Shown: one piece after another, positions 29,319 to 38,086 of the stretch
How the letters are laid out: every line of letters begins with the position of its first letter
How positions within the stretch are numbered: position 1 is the stretch's first letter
Assembly: GCA_025060015.1 (NCBI GenBank)
Contig: JANXDB010000025.1
Span: forward strand, 1 to 64,000
Length of the DNA: 64,000 nt
Direction of reading: 5' to 3'
From: Caldimicrobium sp.
Lineage (GTDB): Bacteria > Desulfobacterota > Thermodesulfobacteria > Thermodesulfobacteriales > Thermodesulfobacteriaceae
The notes under the pieces: model-generated
Databases searched by the model: none
Seen by the model: only the letters and a program-made list of their open reading frames with translations
Told to the model about the DNA's origin: nothing
Translations under genes and position numbers: made by a program

Positions 29319-31018
29319 CTTACCTCTTCTCCCCACCTTTTAGGAAAGCTTAGTCCTCCCAGTGGTAGATAGACCCTCTCAAAGCCGCTACCCTTAAGTA
29401 TCCTTGCCACTTCGTAAGCCCTTCGTGAGGAGTTACAGATGAGAATGACGTCTCTATCCCTTGGAATTTCATGGAGATGATATTTGAATTCCTGATAGAG
29501 TATTTGTCTCACATTGGTATATCTTTTTAGAAGAAATTCTGCCTCCTTGGGATGGCGAAGATCGATGATGAGACTATGAGCATCTCCCTCCCTCAATCTC
29601 CTTATCACTTCATCCCACTCCATGGGCTCAAAGAGTCCTTTGATTATGTTGTCTGCCACATGCGCTGTGTCATGGATAGGATCCAGAGCGGTATTGAAGG
29701 GGGGAGCATAGGCCAGTTCCAGATCTATGAGATCTTCCACTGTTGGGTTGTTGGGCAGGATACTGGAGACGGCATGGATCCTTGCCATGGTCCCGTCGGT
29801 CATAGGCCCAACTGCTTGAAAACCAAGCACTCTGGTTGTTTTCTTATCAAAGACAAGCTCATAGAAGGCAATTCCTGCTCCGGGATAAAAGTGAGACCTC
29901 TCGGTTTGATTGTTTAAGGCGTATCCAACGTTAAATCCCTCTGTTTTTGCTTGGTTGAGAGTTAGGCCCACACCACCTACTGCTAAATCAAAACACTTCA
30001 TTATGAAGGCACCCACAGTTCCTTTAAAGACAGCATGCCCCCCAGCAATATTGGTTCCGATTACCCTTCCTTGCCTATTAGCCAGAGATCCCATGGGCAT
30101 TACAACCTTTTTGCCGGTGACAAGGTGGGTAACCTCAATACAATCACCGCCGGCATATATATCAGGATCAGAGGTCTGCAACCGCTCATTTACTATGATA
30201 CCTTTGGTATTGGGAGAGACGAGGAGCCCTGCCCTTTCAGCTAATTCACTATTTGGAATCACACCAACTGCAATTAACACCAGATCTGCTGGATACAGTT
30301 CGGTCTCCGTCTGTACACCCGTTACCCTTCCCTCCTTGCCAAGGATCTCCTTGACCTTGACATTTAACAGGACTTTTACACCCTTTTCACGGAGATGACT
30401 TTCCACCATTCTGGACAAAAGGGGATCTAAATTTCTGGGCAAAACCTGTGGAAAGAATTCCATGAGGGTAACCGGCAATCCCCACAGATCTGCAAAGGCT
30501 TCAGCCATTTCAAGGCCAATAAGTCCTGCACCTATGATTACTACCCTTTCTACCTCTCCACGGGCAATCCTATCTTTGATCTCTATTGCCGAGGACAAAC
30601 CGGAAAGAGTGTAGACTCCATCGAGGTCCACTCCAGGAACATTTAAAGGCCTTGGCAAGGAGCCTGTGGCAATAACCAGCTTCTCATAGGGGATTTCCTC
30701 CCCTTTGCCACTGTCAAGATACCTAACTTTTACTGTCTTTCGCTTTCGATCTATTTCTTCGGCAAGAGTTCTTGTTAACACCTTTAATCCCTTAGCATCA
30801 GTGAAGAATTTTTCATCTCTTACCACGTGAAAGGAGGTTTCCCTTAAGGCCTTTTCATCGAGGATCTCTCCAGATACATAATAGGGAATTCCACAGGCCC
30901 CATAGGAAATCAGTTCCGACTTATCAATGAGAATAACCTCTGCCTTGGGATTTAACCTTTTTACTCTGCAGGCAGATTTGGCCCCGCAGGCATTTGCCCC
31001 AATAACAATTACTTGCAT
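29315..31018 (-). CDS. CoA-disulfide-reductase-like flavoprotein with C-terminal rhodanese domain
   Basis: This 567-residue protein has a pyridine-nucleotide:disulfide oxidoreductase core. The FAD site is near 4-20, the single active-site Cys is C42 in SYGACGIPYYVSG (pattern SxxxCxxPY of CoA-disulfide/persulfide reductases), and the NAD site is VVIIGAGLIGLEMAEAF near 155. Residues 470-567 form a rhodanese domain with a Cys in ICNSSRRAYEVA. Such fusions reduce CoA disulfide, CoA persulfide or polysulfide with NAD(P)H. In a sulfur-metabolising anaerobe a persulfide or polysulfide substrate is plausible. The first FAD loop is unusual (GANACGAKSACR), adding extra cysteines. Confidence 0.88.
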   Translation of the reverse strand: MQVIVIGANACGAKSACRVKRLNPKAEVILIDKSELISYGACGIPYYVSGEILDEKALRETSFHVVRDEKFFTDAKGLKVLTRTLAEEIDRKRKTVKVRYLDSGKGEEIPYEKLVIATGSLPRPLNVPGVDLDGVYTLSGLSSAIEIKDRIARGEVERVVIIGAGLIGLEMAEAFADLWGLPVTLMEFFPQVLPRNLDPLLSRMVESHLREKGVKVLLNVKVKEILGKEGRVTGVQTETELYPADLVLIAVGVIPNSELAERAGLLVSPNTKGIIVNERLQTSDPDIYAGGDCIEVTHLVTGKKVVMPMGSLANRQGRVIGTNIAGGHAVFKGTVGAFIMKCFDLAVGGVGLTLNQAKTEGFNVGYALNNQTERSHFYPGAGIAFYELVFDKKTTRVLGFQAVGPMTDGTMARIHAVSSILPNNPTVEDLIDLELAYAPPFNTALDPIHDTAHVADNIIKGLFEPMEWDEVIRRLREGDAHSLIIDLRHPKEAEFLLKRYTNVRQILYQEFKYHLHEIPRDRDVILICNSSRRAYEVARILKGSGFERVYLPLGGLSFPKRWGEEVR

Positions 31019-31223
31019 CCTCTTCTCCCTGAAAAAAGTTATCGCTAAATTTTAACACGAATTAAAGTTTTTGCCTATCAGAGCAAGCAAGAACCTCTGA
31101 ACTTAGAATAATCTACTTCCTCTCAACATAATACCTAAAAACTAAAAGATTCACAAAATGGAAAAAAGTGGTATCAAAATCTCGCCAAAAAGGGTATATA
31201 TTCCATTCTGTAAGGAGGCTTTC

Positions 31224-31251
31224 TTGTGCTATTTTTCTCAAAATGTATAAA
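31224..31251 (+). promoter_or_regulatory. Candidate promoter upstream of thiC
   Basis: TTGTGC (31224-31229) and TATAAA (31246-31251) are spaced 16 bp apart, leaving a leader of about 55 nt before thiC. The rest of the 294-bp gap (31019-31312) holds no gene. I looked for a TPP riboswitch and found only a poor resemblance. Confidence 0.4.
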
Positions 31252-31312
31252 TTCGTAAAAAGAAGGATTTAATTTAAAATTACAAAAACCAAAACAAGGG
31301 AGAGTGTTTGAA

Positions 31313-32623
31313 ATGCTGCACTATACCTTAAAAAAAGCGGCGGAAGAAAAGATTATCACTGAGGAAATGAGGGTTTGTGCGGAAAATGAAGGGGTCACTC
31401 CTGAGTATATCGCTCAAGGTATGGCCAAAGGTGAAATCGTTCTTTGCAAGAACAAAAAGAACAACTTAGCTAAGCCCTGTGCTATTGGGAAGGGGTTAAA
31501 AACCAAAGTGAATGTGAACATTGGCACATCAAAGGATCGCCCCTTTGTGGAAGAGGAGCTTAAGAAGCTGGAAATTGCCCTTAATTATGGCACAGACACA
31601 GTTATGGATCTGTCAACCGGAGGTCCCCTTGATGAGATCAGAAAGGTGATAAGGGAAAATTGTCCCGTTCCCCTGGGCACAGTTCCGATTTATCAAGCAG
31701 CTCTTGAGGCGGTGGAAAAACATCGTAAGTCCATTGTGGAAATGAAGGTCTCTGAAATCTTCGATGTCATCAAGAAACAGGCAGAGGATGGCGTAGATTT
31801 TATGACTGTGCATTGCGGTATCACCAGGCATACTATTGAGCGATTAAAGAACAAAGAGAGAATTCTCGGTGTGGTTTCAAGAGGAGGATCCTTCATCGTG
31901 GAGTGGATGATCTACAACAATAGAGAAAATCCCCTATATGAACACTATGATGAGCTCCTTGATATTGCTGAGGCCTATGACATTACCCTCTCTTTGGGTG
32001 ATGGCATAAGACCAGGGTGTATAGCTGATGCTACTGATGGACCCCAGATTCAGGAACTTATCATCTTAGGAGAACTTACCCTTAGAGCCTGGGAAAGGGG
32101 CGTGCAAGTCATGATAGAAGGCCCAGGGCATGTTCCTTTAGATCAGATTGAAGCCAATATCAAGCTTCAAAAACGGCTCTGCCACAATGCTCCCTTTTAC
32201 GTGTTAGGTCCCCTTCCCACTGACGTTGCTCCTGGTTATGACCACATCGTGGGTGCCATTGGAGGAGCAATAGCTGCTTCAGCCGGCGCAGACTTTCTCT
32301 GTTACCTCACTCCTGCAGAGCATTTAAGGCTCCCCACCTTAGAGGATGTTAAAGAGGGGCTTATTGCCTCTAAGATTGCTGCCCATGTGGCAGATCTTGT
32401 TAAAGGAGTCAAAGGAGCCTGGGAATGGGACTTGGAGATGGCTAAAGCAAGGGCAAGGCTTGACTGGGAAAAACAGATAGAACTCTCCTTGGATCCAGAA
32501 AAAGCCCGTAAATATCGCTTAGAAGGTGGGATCTCTCGAAGCAAGGCCTGCACCATGTGCGGTGAGTACTGTGCTATTAAAATTTACGAACATGCCTATA
32601 AACTCTTAAAAGGTGCTCATTAG
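31313..32623 (+). CDS. thiC: Phosphomethylpyrimidine synthase ThiC
   Basis: The product is 436 residues from ATG 31313, with AAGGGAGAG eight bases upstream; an in-frame GTG at 31304 overlaps that site. It is a non-canonical radical SAM enzyme converting AIR to HMP-phosphate for thiamine. The family blocks DLSTGGPLDEIR, MTVHCGITRHTIE, SRGGSFIVEWM, EGPGHVPLDQIEAN and TDVAPGYDHI are all present. The C-terminal cluster motif is CTMCGEYC (CX2CX3C), one residue shorter in the second spacer than the proteobacterial CX2CX4C; similar spacing occurs in clostridial ThiC. No other thi gene is adjacent. Confidence 0.97.
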   Translation: MLHYTLKKAAEEKIITEEMRVCAENEGVTPEYIAQGMAKGEIVLCKNKKNNLAKPCAIGKGLKTKVNVNIGTSKDRPFVEEELKKLEIALNYGTDTVMDLSTGGPLDEIRKVIRENCPVPLGTVPIYQAALEAVEKHRKSIVEMKVSEIFDVIKKQAEDGVDFMTVHCGITRHTIERLKNKERILGVVSRGGSFIVEWMIYNNRENPLYEHYDELLDIAEAYDITLSLGDGIRPGCIADATDGPQIQELIILGELTLRAWERGVQVMIEGPGHVPLDQIEANIKLQKRLCHNAPFYVLGPLPTDVAPGYDHIVGAIGGAIAASAGADFLCYLTPAEHLRLPTLEDVKEGLIASKIAAHVADLVKGVKGAWEWDLEMAKARARLDWEKQIELSLDPEKARKYRLEGGISRSKACTMCGEYCAIKIYEHAYKLLKGAH

Positions 32624-32639
32624 GATGGGGGTTCCTTGA

Positions 32640-32662
32640 CAGGGGGACTAAAAGCCCCCTAT
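32640..32662. terminator. Hairpin between convergent thiC and emrB-like genes
   Basis: AGGGGG and CCCCCT pair around an 8-nt loop (32641-32660), 18 bp after the thiC stop. Neither strand has a strong T-tract directly after it, so termination in either direction is plausible but not certain. Confidence 0.4.
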
Positions 32663-32699
32663 CTTGAAAAAAAACTTAGATTTCCTGATTAGTGTCCGT

Positions 32700-34241
32700 T
32701 TATCCCCTTGGCTTGATTACAAACAAGATCAGGAGAAAGGTAATTCCAATTAATCCCCAAAGGGCCACAGCTCTAAAGGTCTCTTGAAAGGACCAACTTA
32801 AAGCCTGCACCTGTTGAGCATAGTAAAGAAGGGCTTCTACCTTCTTTTCAGCTATCTCGCGGGGCCAGAGTTTATCAGCAAGGGGAGTTAAGTGCCTCAG
32901 GAAATGGTTGGCCATGTCATGATTTTGAAGTTCCGTTATGCGAAGAAAATTGAGCTGGCTGTTGAATTCCAGATGATTGGTTGCAATAGCAGTGCCAAAG
33001 GACCCACCCACAAAGCGCTGATAGTGCATTAAAACCACTCCTAAGCCCGTAAGAGGACCAAGTCTTTTCAAAGATAAAGTGGTAAGCGGAGCAAAGAAAG
33101 TGCCCATTGAAATCCCAAGGGGAATAGTCAGAAGAGAGGCCTTCCAAGCAGGAGTATAGTAGTTTAGCTGAGGTATTAAAAAGTAGGAGGTCATGAGAAA
33201 GAGAATAGAACTAAAGAGCAAGAGCGCTTTCGGTGGAAGCTTATCAGAAAGATACCCTGAAATTATGCTAAAAGCACCAATAAAGACAGCAAAGACCAAG
33301 ATGTGAAGACCTGTCTGAAAGGTGGTTAAGCCCTTTAAATTTTCGTAATAGAGGGGTAGGAGATAGAAGATTTGATACATTCCAAAGCCAAGAACAAAGA
33401 AGTGCATCCCCATGGGTAGGCCAAACTCAGGAATTTTGTAAATTGAGAGATCAAGGAGGGGATTTCTGGATGATAACTCAACAAAGAAATAAAAGATAAA
33501 AGAGAGTGTGCTGATAAAAAGAAGCCAAAGAATGAGATCTGATTGAAACCATCCCAGTTGTTGTCCCTTTGAAAGCATAATTAAGAGAGAGATGGTTGCT
33601 GTGGCGATGAAAAGGTAGCTTAGGATATTAAACTGAAAAGTTCCGGTTTTCCCAAGCTCTTTAGGTAAGAAGAAAAGTCCAGCGATGATGTTAATTATGC
33701 CAATGGGGATGTTTACGAAAAAGATCCATCTCCAATCTATGTATTCCGTGATAAGTCCACCTAAGGTTGGACCAAGGGCTGGAGCAAAGCTAACGCCTAA
33801 CCCAAAGATCCCCATGGCAAGGCCACGCTTTTCTGGTGGATAGACAGAAACTAAAATAGTTTGAGCAGATGCTGCAATAAAGGCCTCTCCAATTCCTTGC
33901 AACGCACGAAATAAAATCATCTGCCCCAGGTTTTGTGCTAAACCACAAAATAGGCTAGAAAGTGTAAAAAGAAACATCCCGAAAAGAAAGGTCCAAGAAT
34001 AACCGATATACCTTGCGAAGTTCTCTGTGAAGAGCAAAGCTGTAGCTGCCGCCATCATATAACCGGTAATCACCCATTGTATTCCATATAGATCTGTGGA
34101 AAGAGGAGCCATCATCTTTGGGACCACGATATCAACAATGGTTGTATCAAGGATTGCCATGAAAAAACCGATCATGACAACGATGGTAACGAGTGCTCTC
34201 TCTTGAGGGGTTACTCGCTGATAAAAAAGGTGCGAATCCAT
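32700..34241 (-). CDS. EmrB/QacA-type (DHA2) drug:H+ antiporter
   Basis: This 513-residue major facilitator has 14 predicted helices. DHA2 signatures are visible: motif D1 MAILDTTIVDIVVPKM (near 28-43), WVITGYMMAAA (near 57) and motif C GVSFAPALGPTLGGLI (near 150-165). It exports hydrophobic compounds using the proton gradient. It lies a few bases after the HlyD-like adaptor gene, so the two form an EmrAB-type pump. The ATG (34241) is the second codon of a TTG-ATG pair. No TolC-type outer-membrane gene is nearby. Confidence 0.92.
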   Translation of the reverse strand: MDSHLFYQRVTPQERALVTIVVMIGFFMAILDTTIVDIVVPKMMAPLSTDLYGIQWVITGYMMAAATALLFTENFARYIGYSWTFLFGMFLFTLSSLFCGLAQNLGQMILFRALQGIGEAFIAASAQTILVSVYPPEKRGLAMGIFGLGVSFAPALGPTLGGLITEYIDWRWIFFVNIPIGIINIIAGLFFLPKELGKTGTFQFNILSYLFIATATISLLIMLSKGQQLGWFQSDLILWLLFISTLSFIFYFFVELSSRNPLLDLSIYKIPEFGLPMGMHFFVLGFGMYQIFYLLPLYYENLKGLTTFQTGLHILVFAVFIGAFSIISGYLSDKLPPKALLLFSSILFLMTSYFLIPQLNYYTPAWKASLLTIPLGISMGTFFAPLTTLSLKRLGPLTGLGVVLMHYQRFVGGSFGTAIATNHLEFNSQLNFLRITELQNHDMANHFLRHLTPLADKLWPREIAEKKVEALLYYAQQVQALSWSFQETFRAVALWGLIGITFLLILFVIKPRG

Positions 34242-34247
34242 CAAGGG

Positions 34248-35378
34248 TTATCGAACTCTCTTTATCTCTACTTCGCCACTTAGACCAACCCTTAGCAGAC
34301 TTTGGTCACCCTTTGAGATTTTGATTCTTACTGGAATCCTCTGGGCCAGTTTGGTGAATTCACCGGCAGAGATATCTCTTGGAACCAAAGCAAAGGTTGC
34401 TGCAGAGGCTGGCAGGACCTCCTCCACCTCTCCCTCAAGAATTTTATCAGGATATGCATCAAGCCTGATCCTTGCCTTTGCTCCCTTTACAACGCCCTTT
34501 AGTTTTGTCTCCTCAAGTAGAACGAGTATGTAAAAACTCCTTGGATCAACTATGGCATAGAGAGGTTCACCAGGAGAAACCACATCACCTACGGAGCGAA
34601 ATTTTTTGGCTATCTGTCCAGATATGGGGCTCCTAAGCTGAGTCTCCTCTAAATATAGGGTTGCCTCTAACCCTCTCTTTCTGATCTCCTCTCCTTGATG
34701 GAAAAGGGCCTTTGCTTGAAGAGACAAACTATCCAAGGTCCGTTTTTCATTCTGAAGAATGGAGATATTTTTTTCAAGCACCTTTATCTCCTCCTCAATT
34801 GACCTAATCTCTGCAAGTAAACCCTCACTCTGTTTGAGGAGGTCTCTCTCCTCTGTCTCTTTGATTTCAAGATCCCTTGCGGATATAAGCCCCTCCTTCA
34901 GGAGTTTTTCCAGTCTTGCTTTATCCTTTTTTATCTGTTCCAATCTTACCTGTAAAGCCTCCCACTGAAAATACCTGCCCCTCTCTTTCTCCTTCAAAGC
35001 TTGAATCTCCTTTGCTATCTGTTCACTTTTGAGTGCTATCTCCTTTTCAAGTTTTTGTCTTGTCTTTTCAAGGGCCTCTCTCTCTGATGAAACCCGGCGG
35101 AAACTCTCCTCAAGTTGTTTTACCCGCAGATGATAGTCATCTGGTGATATCTCTGCTAAGATTTCACCTTCTTTCACTATCTCGCCCTCTTGCTTATAAA
35201 GTTTTACAATTCTACCCGTGACCTTAGAGAAACTAACCAAGACCAATCGATCCGCCTGAACAAAGAGGGCATTACTCACTGCATACTGATATCGGTGCCA
35301 AAGAAAATAACCAAAGAGACCTAAGAGTATAAGAGTTAGAAAGACAATCAGAAATAAACCTAAACCTCTTTTGCTCAT
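34248..35378 (-). CDS. EmrA/HlyD-type membrane fusion protein
   Basis: The 376-residue adaptor has one N-terminal membrane helix (about 8-27). A biotinyl-lipoyl half-motif follows (KLYKQEGEIVKEGEILAEISP, near 59-79), then a long coiled coil (about 85-235) and the second half-motif with ISGQIAKKFRSVGDVVSPGEPLYAIVDP. It should bridge the EmrB-like antiporter to an outer-membrane channel. The gene precedes the antiporter with a 6-bp gap. A good promoter lies about 40-65 bp upstream. Confidence 0.92.
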   Translation of the reverse strand: MSKRGLGLFLIVFLTLILLGLFGYFLWHRYQYAVSNALFVQADRLVLVSFSKVTGRIVKLYKQEGEIVKEGEILAEISPDDYHLRVKQLEESFRRVSSEREALEKTRQKLEKEIALKSEQIAKEIQALKEKERGRYFQWEALQVRLEQIKKDKARLEKLLKEGLISARDLEIKETEERDLLKQSEGLLAEIRSIEEEIKVLEKNISILQNEKRTLDSLSLQAKALFHQGEEIRKRGLEATLYLEETQLRSPISGQIAKKFRSVGDVVSPGEPLYAIVDPRSFYILVLLEETKLKGVVKGAKARIRLDAYPDKILEGEVEEVLPASAATFALVPRDISAGEFTKLAQRIPVRIKISKGDQSLLRVGLSGEVEIKRVR

Positions 35379-35412
35379 GCCTTAGAATGTAAGTGTATAC
35401 TTAAGTTCAAAA

Positions 35413-35443
35413 AGTATAATAAAGCCTTCTTTTATCTTGTCAA
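35413..35443 (-). promoter_or_regulatory. Candidate promoter for the emrAB-like pair
   Basis: On the minus strand a consensus TTGACA (35438-35443) is followed after 18-19 bp by TTATAC/TATACT (35413-35419). The -35 overlaps the stop region of the upstream radical SAM gene. Between the -10 and the start codon, AAGTGTATACTT (35391-35402) is a near-dyad that could be an operator. Confidence 0.55.
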
Positions 35444-36720
35444 GAAAGTTCTCCGAGTATCTCCCTTTCTATACGTTTTGCGAGTTCCATTTGTTTCTGC
35501 CAGTGACCAAAGATCTGGCCTTTAGGAAGAAATCTCCTAATAAAATGAAAGACCTCTGGTGAGATCCTTCCTGCTGGTTTTCTCATAAAGGGTGTCTGGG
35601 GAAGGGGCATAAAGGTATGGGCATGAATTATGGCACCTTTTTTTGCAAGCTCCTCCATGAAAGATAGTGTGGCTTTGACATCCTCCTCAGTCTCCTCGGG
35701 AAGCCCAAAGATGAAATCGACCTTGATCTTAAGTCCAGCCTTTAAAGTTAGATCTACGGCCTTTCTGACATCCTCTAGTGAGTGATCTCTTCTTATGTAG
35801 GTTAACATAGGCTCGCTTCCTGTTTGGGCGCCAATTACCAGGTTGTCATTGTGACAAAAGGTCTTTACCAGTGTTATGGTCTCTTCAGTGACATGCTCTG
35901 GTCTCACCTCTGAGGGAAAACTTCCAAAATAGATTCTTCCTCCGTAAATTCTTGATAGTAGATAAAGTTCCCGAAGAAGAGTTCTTAGTGCTTCGACATT
36001 TAAGGTTTTTCCATCCTCTGATCCGTAGGAGAAAGCATTGGGAGTTATAAATCTTAGATCTCTAATTCCCCTTTTGAGTAAAGCCTCTGCGTAGAAAAGG
36101 ATGTCCTCGATTGAGCGATGTCTGATCTTGGTCCCAAAAAGCCTTGGTGTCTGACAGTACTTGCAGACAAAGGGGCATCCTCTGGTGATTTCAATTGGAC
36201 TGATCTTTCCGAATCTGAGGGAAAAAGGGGCAAACCTCTTCAAATCAACAGGCTTGGCTTTGCCTGAAAAGAAATAGTTTCCGTCTATATAACAGGCAAG
36301 GCCCTTTATAAGGGGAAGGGCCTCATTGCCGTTTCTATAGGACTCCAAAAAGGCCCTGAAGCTCTCTTCGGCCTCTCCAACAAAAACAAAATCAAAACCT
36401 AAATCAAGGGTATTCTTTGGTAGAGCCGAGGCATGTGGCCCACCACCGATTAAGGTTAATTTTGCCCTAATCTTCAGTGATCTTAGCTCTGCAATTAAGC
36501 TCTTTACAGTCCAGAATTGAGGCGTATGTAAGGATATAAGGATAATGATCTCCTGGAAATCACTTCCAAAAGACTCTACCCCCTGTATTAGATCCTTTCC
36601 ATTTTTGAAAAAATAGATGGCAGTGTCTGTCCTTTCACTTAGAAGATCCTCTACAGCTCCCAAAAGGGCATTCAGGCTATATCTGTTTTCCTGTATGTAA
36701 AAGAAAAACAAAGCCCTCAT
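35440..36720 (-). CDS. B12-binding/radical SAM protein of the MJ_1487 type
   Basis: This 426-residue protein has an N-terminal cobalamin-binding-like Rossmann domain (about 1-150, with LIGGGPHASALP and FDFVFVGEAEESF). The radical SAM core carries RGCPFVCKYCQTP (CxxxCxxC) near 185-197. Motifs VIGAQTGSEPML and IFGLPEETEEDV are typical of MiaB/elongator-like SAM enzymes. Overall it matches the TIGR04013 (MJ_1487) family, found in archaea and thermophiles, with unknown substrate. There is no membrane segment. Confidence 0.85.
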   Translation of the reverse strand: MRALFFFYIQENRYSLNALLGAVEDLLSERTDTAIYFFKNGKDLIQGVESFGSDFQEIIILISLHTPQFWTVKSLIAELRSLKIRAKLTLIGGGPHASALPKNTLDLGFDFVFVGEAEESFRAFLESYRNGNEALPLIKGLACYIDGNYFFSGKAKPVDLKRFAPFSLRFGKISPIEITRGCPFVCKYCQTPRLFGTKIRHRSIEDILFYAEALLKRGIRDLRFITPNAFSYGSEDGKTLNVEALRTLLRELYLLSRIYGGRIYFGSFPSEVRPEHVTEETITLVKTFCHNDNLVIGAQTGSEPMLTYIRRDHSLEDVRKAVDLTLKAGLKIKVDFIFGLPEETEEDVKATLSFMEELAKKGAIIHAHTFMPLPQTPFMRKPAGRISPEVFHFIRRFLPKGQIFGHWQKQMELAKRIEREILGELS

Positions 36721-36787
36721 GAAGTTGATACGTTAAAGCTTGGTCCTGTGATAATAAGATATACGAGATTCTATAAGAAGCAATTAT

Positions 36788-36810
36788 ATGAGGGGGCAGA
36801 GCCCCCTGAG
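36788..36810 (-). terminator. Hairpin downstream of the di-haem peroxidase gene
   Basis: AGGGGGC-AGA-GCCCCCT (36791-36807) is a perfect 7-bp stem with a 3-nt loop, 18 bp beyond the peroxidase stop on the minus strand. The following bases are only moderately T-rich. Confidence 0.5.
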
Positions 36811-36824
36811 CAAGAAATAGATAC

Positions 36825-37886
36825 TTACTTGGTTATTGGTTTTGGGGTTTTATCGGTGTTGGGGGGTAAGAGTGGAGCCACTACCTTAGGCCTATCTCCA
36901 GTTAAGGTTCTCAGAAAAGCTGCTATTTTCTTAGTTTCAGCGTCTGTAAGGGTAATTCCATATTGCAGAGTTCCCATAACCACTATAGCATCCTCTAAGT
37001 TCCAAACCTTTCCAGAGTGAAAATAAGGATATGTTAGCTCGATATTTCTGAGAGAGGGCACTTTGAAAACATAATCATCAGTAGGGCTCTTGGTAACCTC
37101 AAATCTACCTCTATCTCCTGCAGCAAGATCAGGATTTGGTTTGGTTGCCATGCCAAAGGGTGCATACATGTGTCCACCAAGGGTGATACCGCTATGACAG
37201 GAGGCGCAACCTTTGTCTATAAAGAGTTTTAACCCCTCTTTCTCCTCCTTAGTTAAAACCTTGGTATCTCCTTTTAAAAACCTATCAAATTTTGAATTAG
37301 GAGTTAGTAGGGTTGCCTCGAAGGCTTCAATGGCCTTGGCAACATTATCGAAGGTAACCGGCTCCTTCTCCCCTGGGAAGGCCTTTTTAAACATCTCCAC
37401 ATATTTGGGAATACTCTTTAAAGTTGCAATAACCCTCTCTGGGGTGTTGTTCATCTCCACAGCAGCTTGAATGGGACCCTTGGCTTGTTCCATCAAATCC
37501 TTAGCTCTACCATCCCAAAACTGAGCGGTATGATAAACGGCATTAAAGACAGTGGGGGCATTTCTTGGCCCCTTTTGCCAACCATGCCCTATGGAGGTTT
37601 CTACGTTGTCTGTTCCCCCAAGCATCACATTGTGACAGCTGTTACAGCTGATTAAATGGGAGGCTGAAAGACGAGGATCAAAATAAAGGTATTTTCCTAG
37701 TTCAACGAGCTCCTTCGTAAGCTTAACATTTTTATTAGGGATCTTGTCAATTTTCTCAGGAATGGGCTTAAAAAGCTCCCTTGCCTTCTTTAACAGATCT
37801 TCATCAGGAGTTTTTGCACTTAAATATCCTGCAGAGAGGACAACGCTTAATGGCAAAACAGCCCACTTCAAAAAACTAAACTTCAT
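36825..37886 (-). CDS. Di-haem cytochrome c peroxidase (CcpA/MauG family)
   Basis: This 353-residue periplasmic protein has a signal peptide ending around YLSA-K (24). Two haem c sites are present: CNSCH at 81-85 (peroxidatic haem) and CASCH at 227-231 (electron-transfer haem). QFWDGRAKDLMEQA and the C-terminal PSLRNIELTYPYFHSG block are family hallmarks. It reduces H2O2 to water with electrons from small cytochromes. The Pro-rich C-terminal tail (PLLPPNTDKTPKP) is slightly longer than usual. A strong promoter with an upstream palindrome precedes it. No cytochrome c gene is adjacent. Confidence 0.93.
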   Translation of the reverse strand: MKFSFLKWAVLPLSVVLSAGYLSAKTPDEDLLKKARELFKPIPEKIDKIPNKNVKLTKELVELGKYLYFDPRLSASHLISCNSCHNVMLGGTDNVETSIGHGWQKGPRNAPTVFNAVYHTAQFWDGRAKDLMEQAKGPIQAAVEMNNTPERVIATLKSIPKYVEMFKKAFPGEKEPVTFDNVAKAIEAFEATLLTPNSKFDRFLKGDTKVLTKEEKEGLKLFIDKGCASCHSGITLGGHMYAPFGMATKPNPDLAAGDRGRFEVTKSPTDDYVFKVPSLRNIELTYPYFHSGKVWNLEDAIVVMGTLQYGITLTDAETKKIAAFLRTLTGDRPKVVAPLLPPNTDKTPKPITK

Positions 37887-37917
37887 AGGACACCTCCTAG
37901 CTTTGTTTTTTTCCTAC

Positions 37918-37945
37918 ATTGTAATTGAATAATCATAAAAGTCAA
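37918..37945 (-). promoter_or_regulatory. Promoter of the di-haem peroxidase gene
   Basis: On the minus strand TTGACT (37940-37945) and TACAAT (37918-37923) are separated by 16 bp. Transcription would start near 37911, giving a leader of about 25 nt that includes an AGGAGGTG ribosome binding site. Confidence 0.6.
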
Positions 37946-37955
37946 GATTAAAATA

Positions 37956-37973
37956 TTATAGTTCTAACTATAA
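37956..37973. promoter_or_regulatory. 18-bp perfect palindrome, likely operator, upstream of the peroxidase promoter
   Basis: TTATAGTT-CT-AACTATAA is a perfect 8-2-8 dyad lying 10 bp upstream of the peroxidase -35 hexamer, centred near -53. The TTATA arms recall PerR/Fur-type boxes but the spacing differs, so I do not name the regulator. It also lies upstream of the divergent PfkB-family gene. Confidence 0.55.
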
Positions 37974-38086
37974 ATTTTTTAAAGTTAAAAAATATTTCAA
38001 GTCTAAACCTTTCACATGGTCTTAAATTTCCAAAAAGCTTGAAAGATGATGGAGGGCCTTTAAAATGTAACTTAGGTTTTTATCCT

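Noticed and set aside
31019-31312. Possible TPP riboswitch ahead of thiC
   Set aside because: A CTCTGAAC...TAATC segment vaguely recalls the TPP core, but the CUGAGA element and pairing helices cannot be built.
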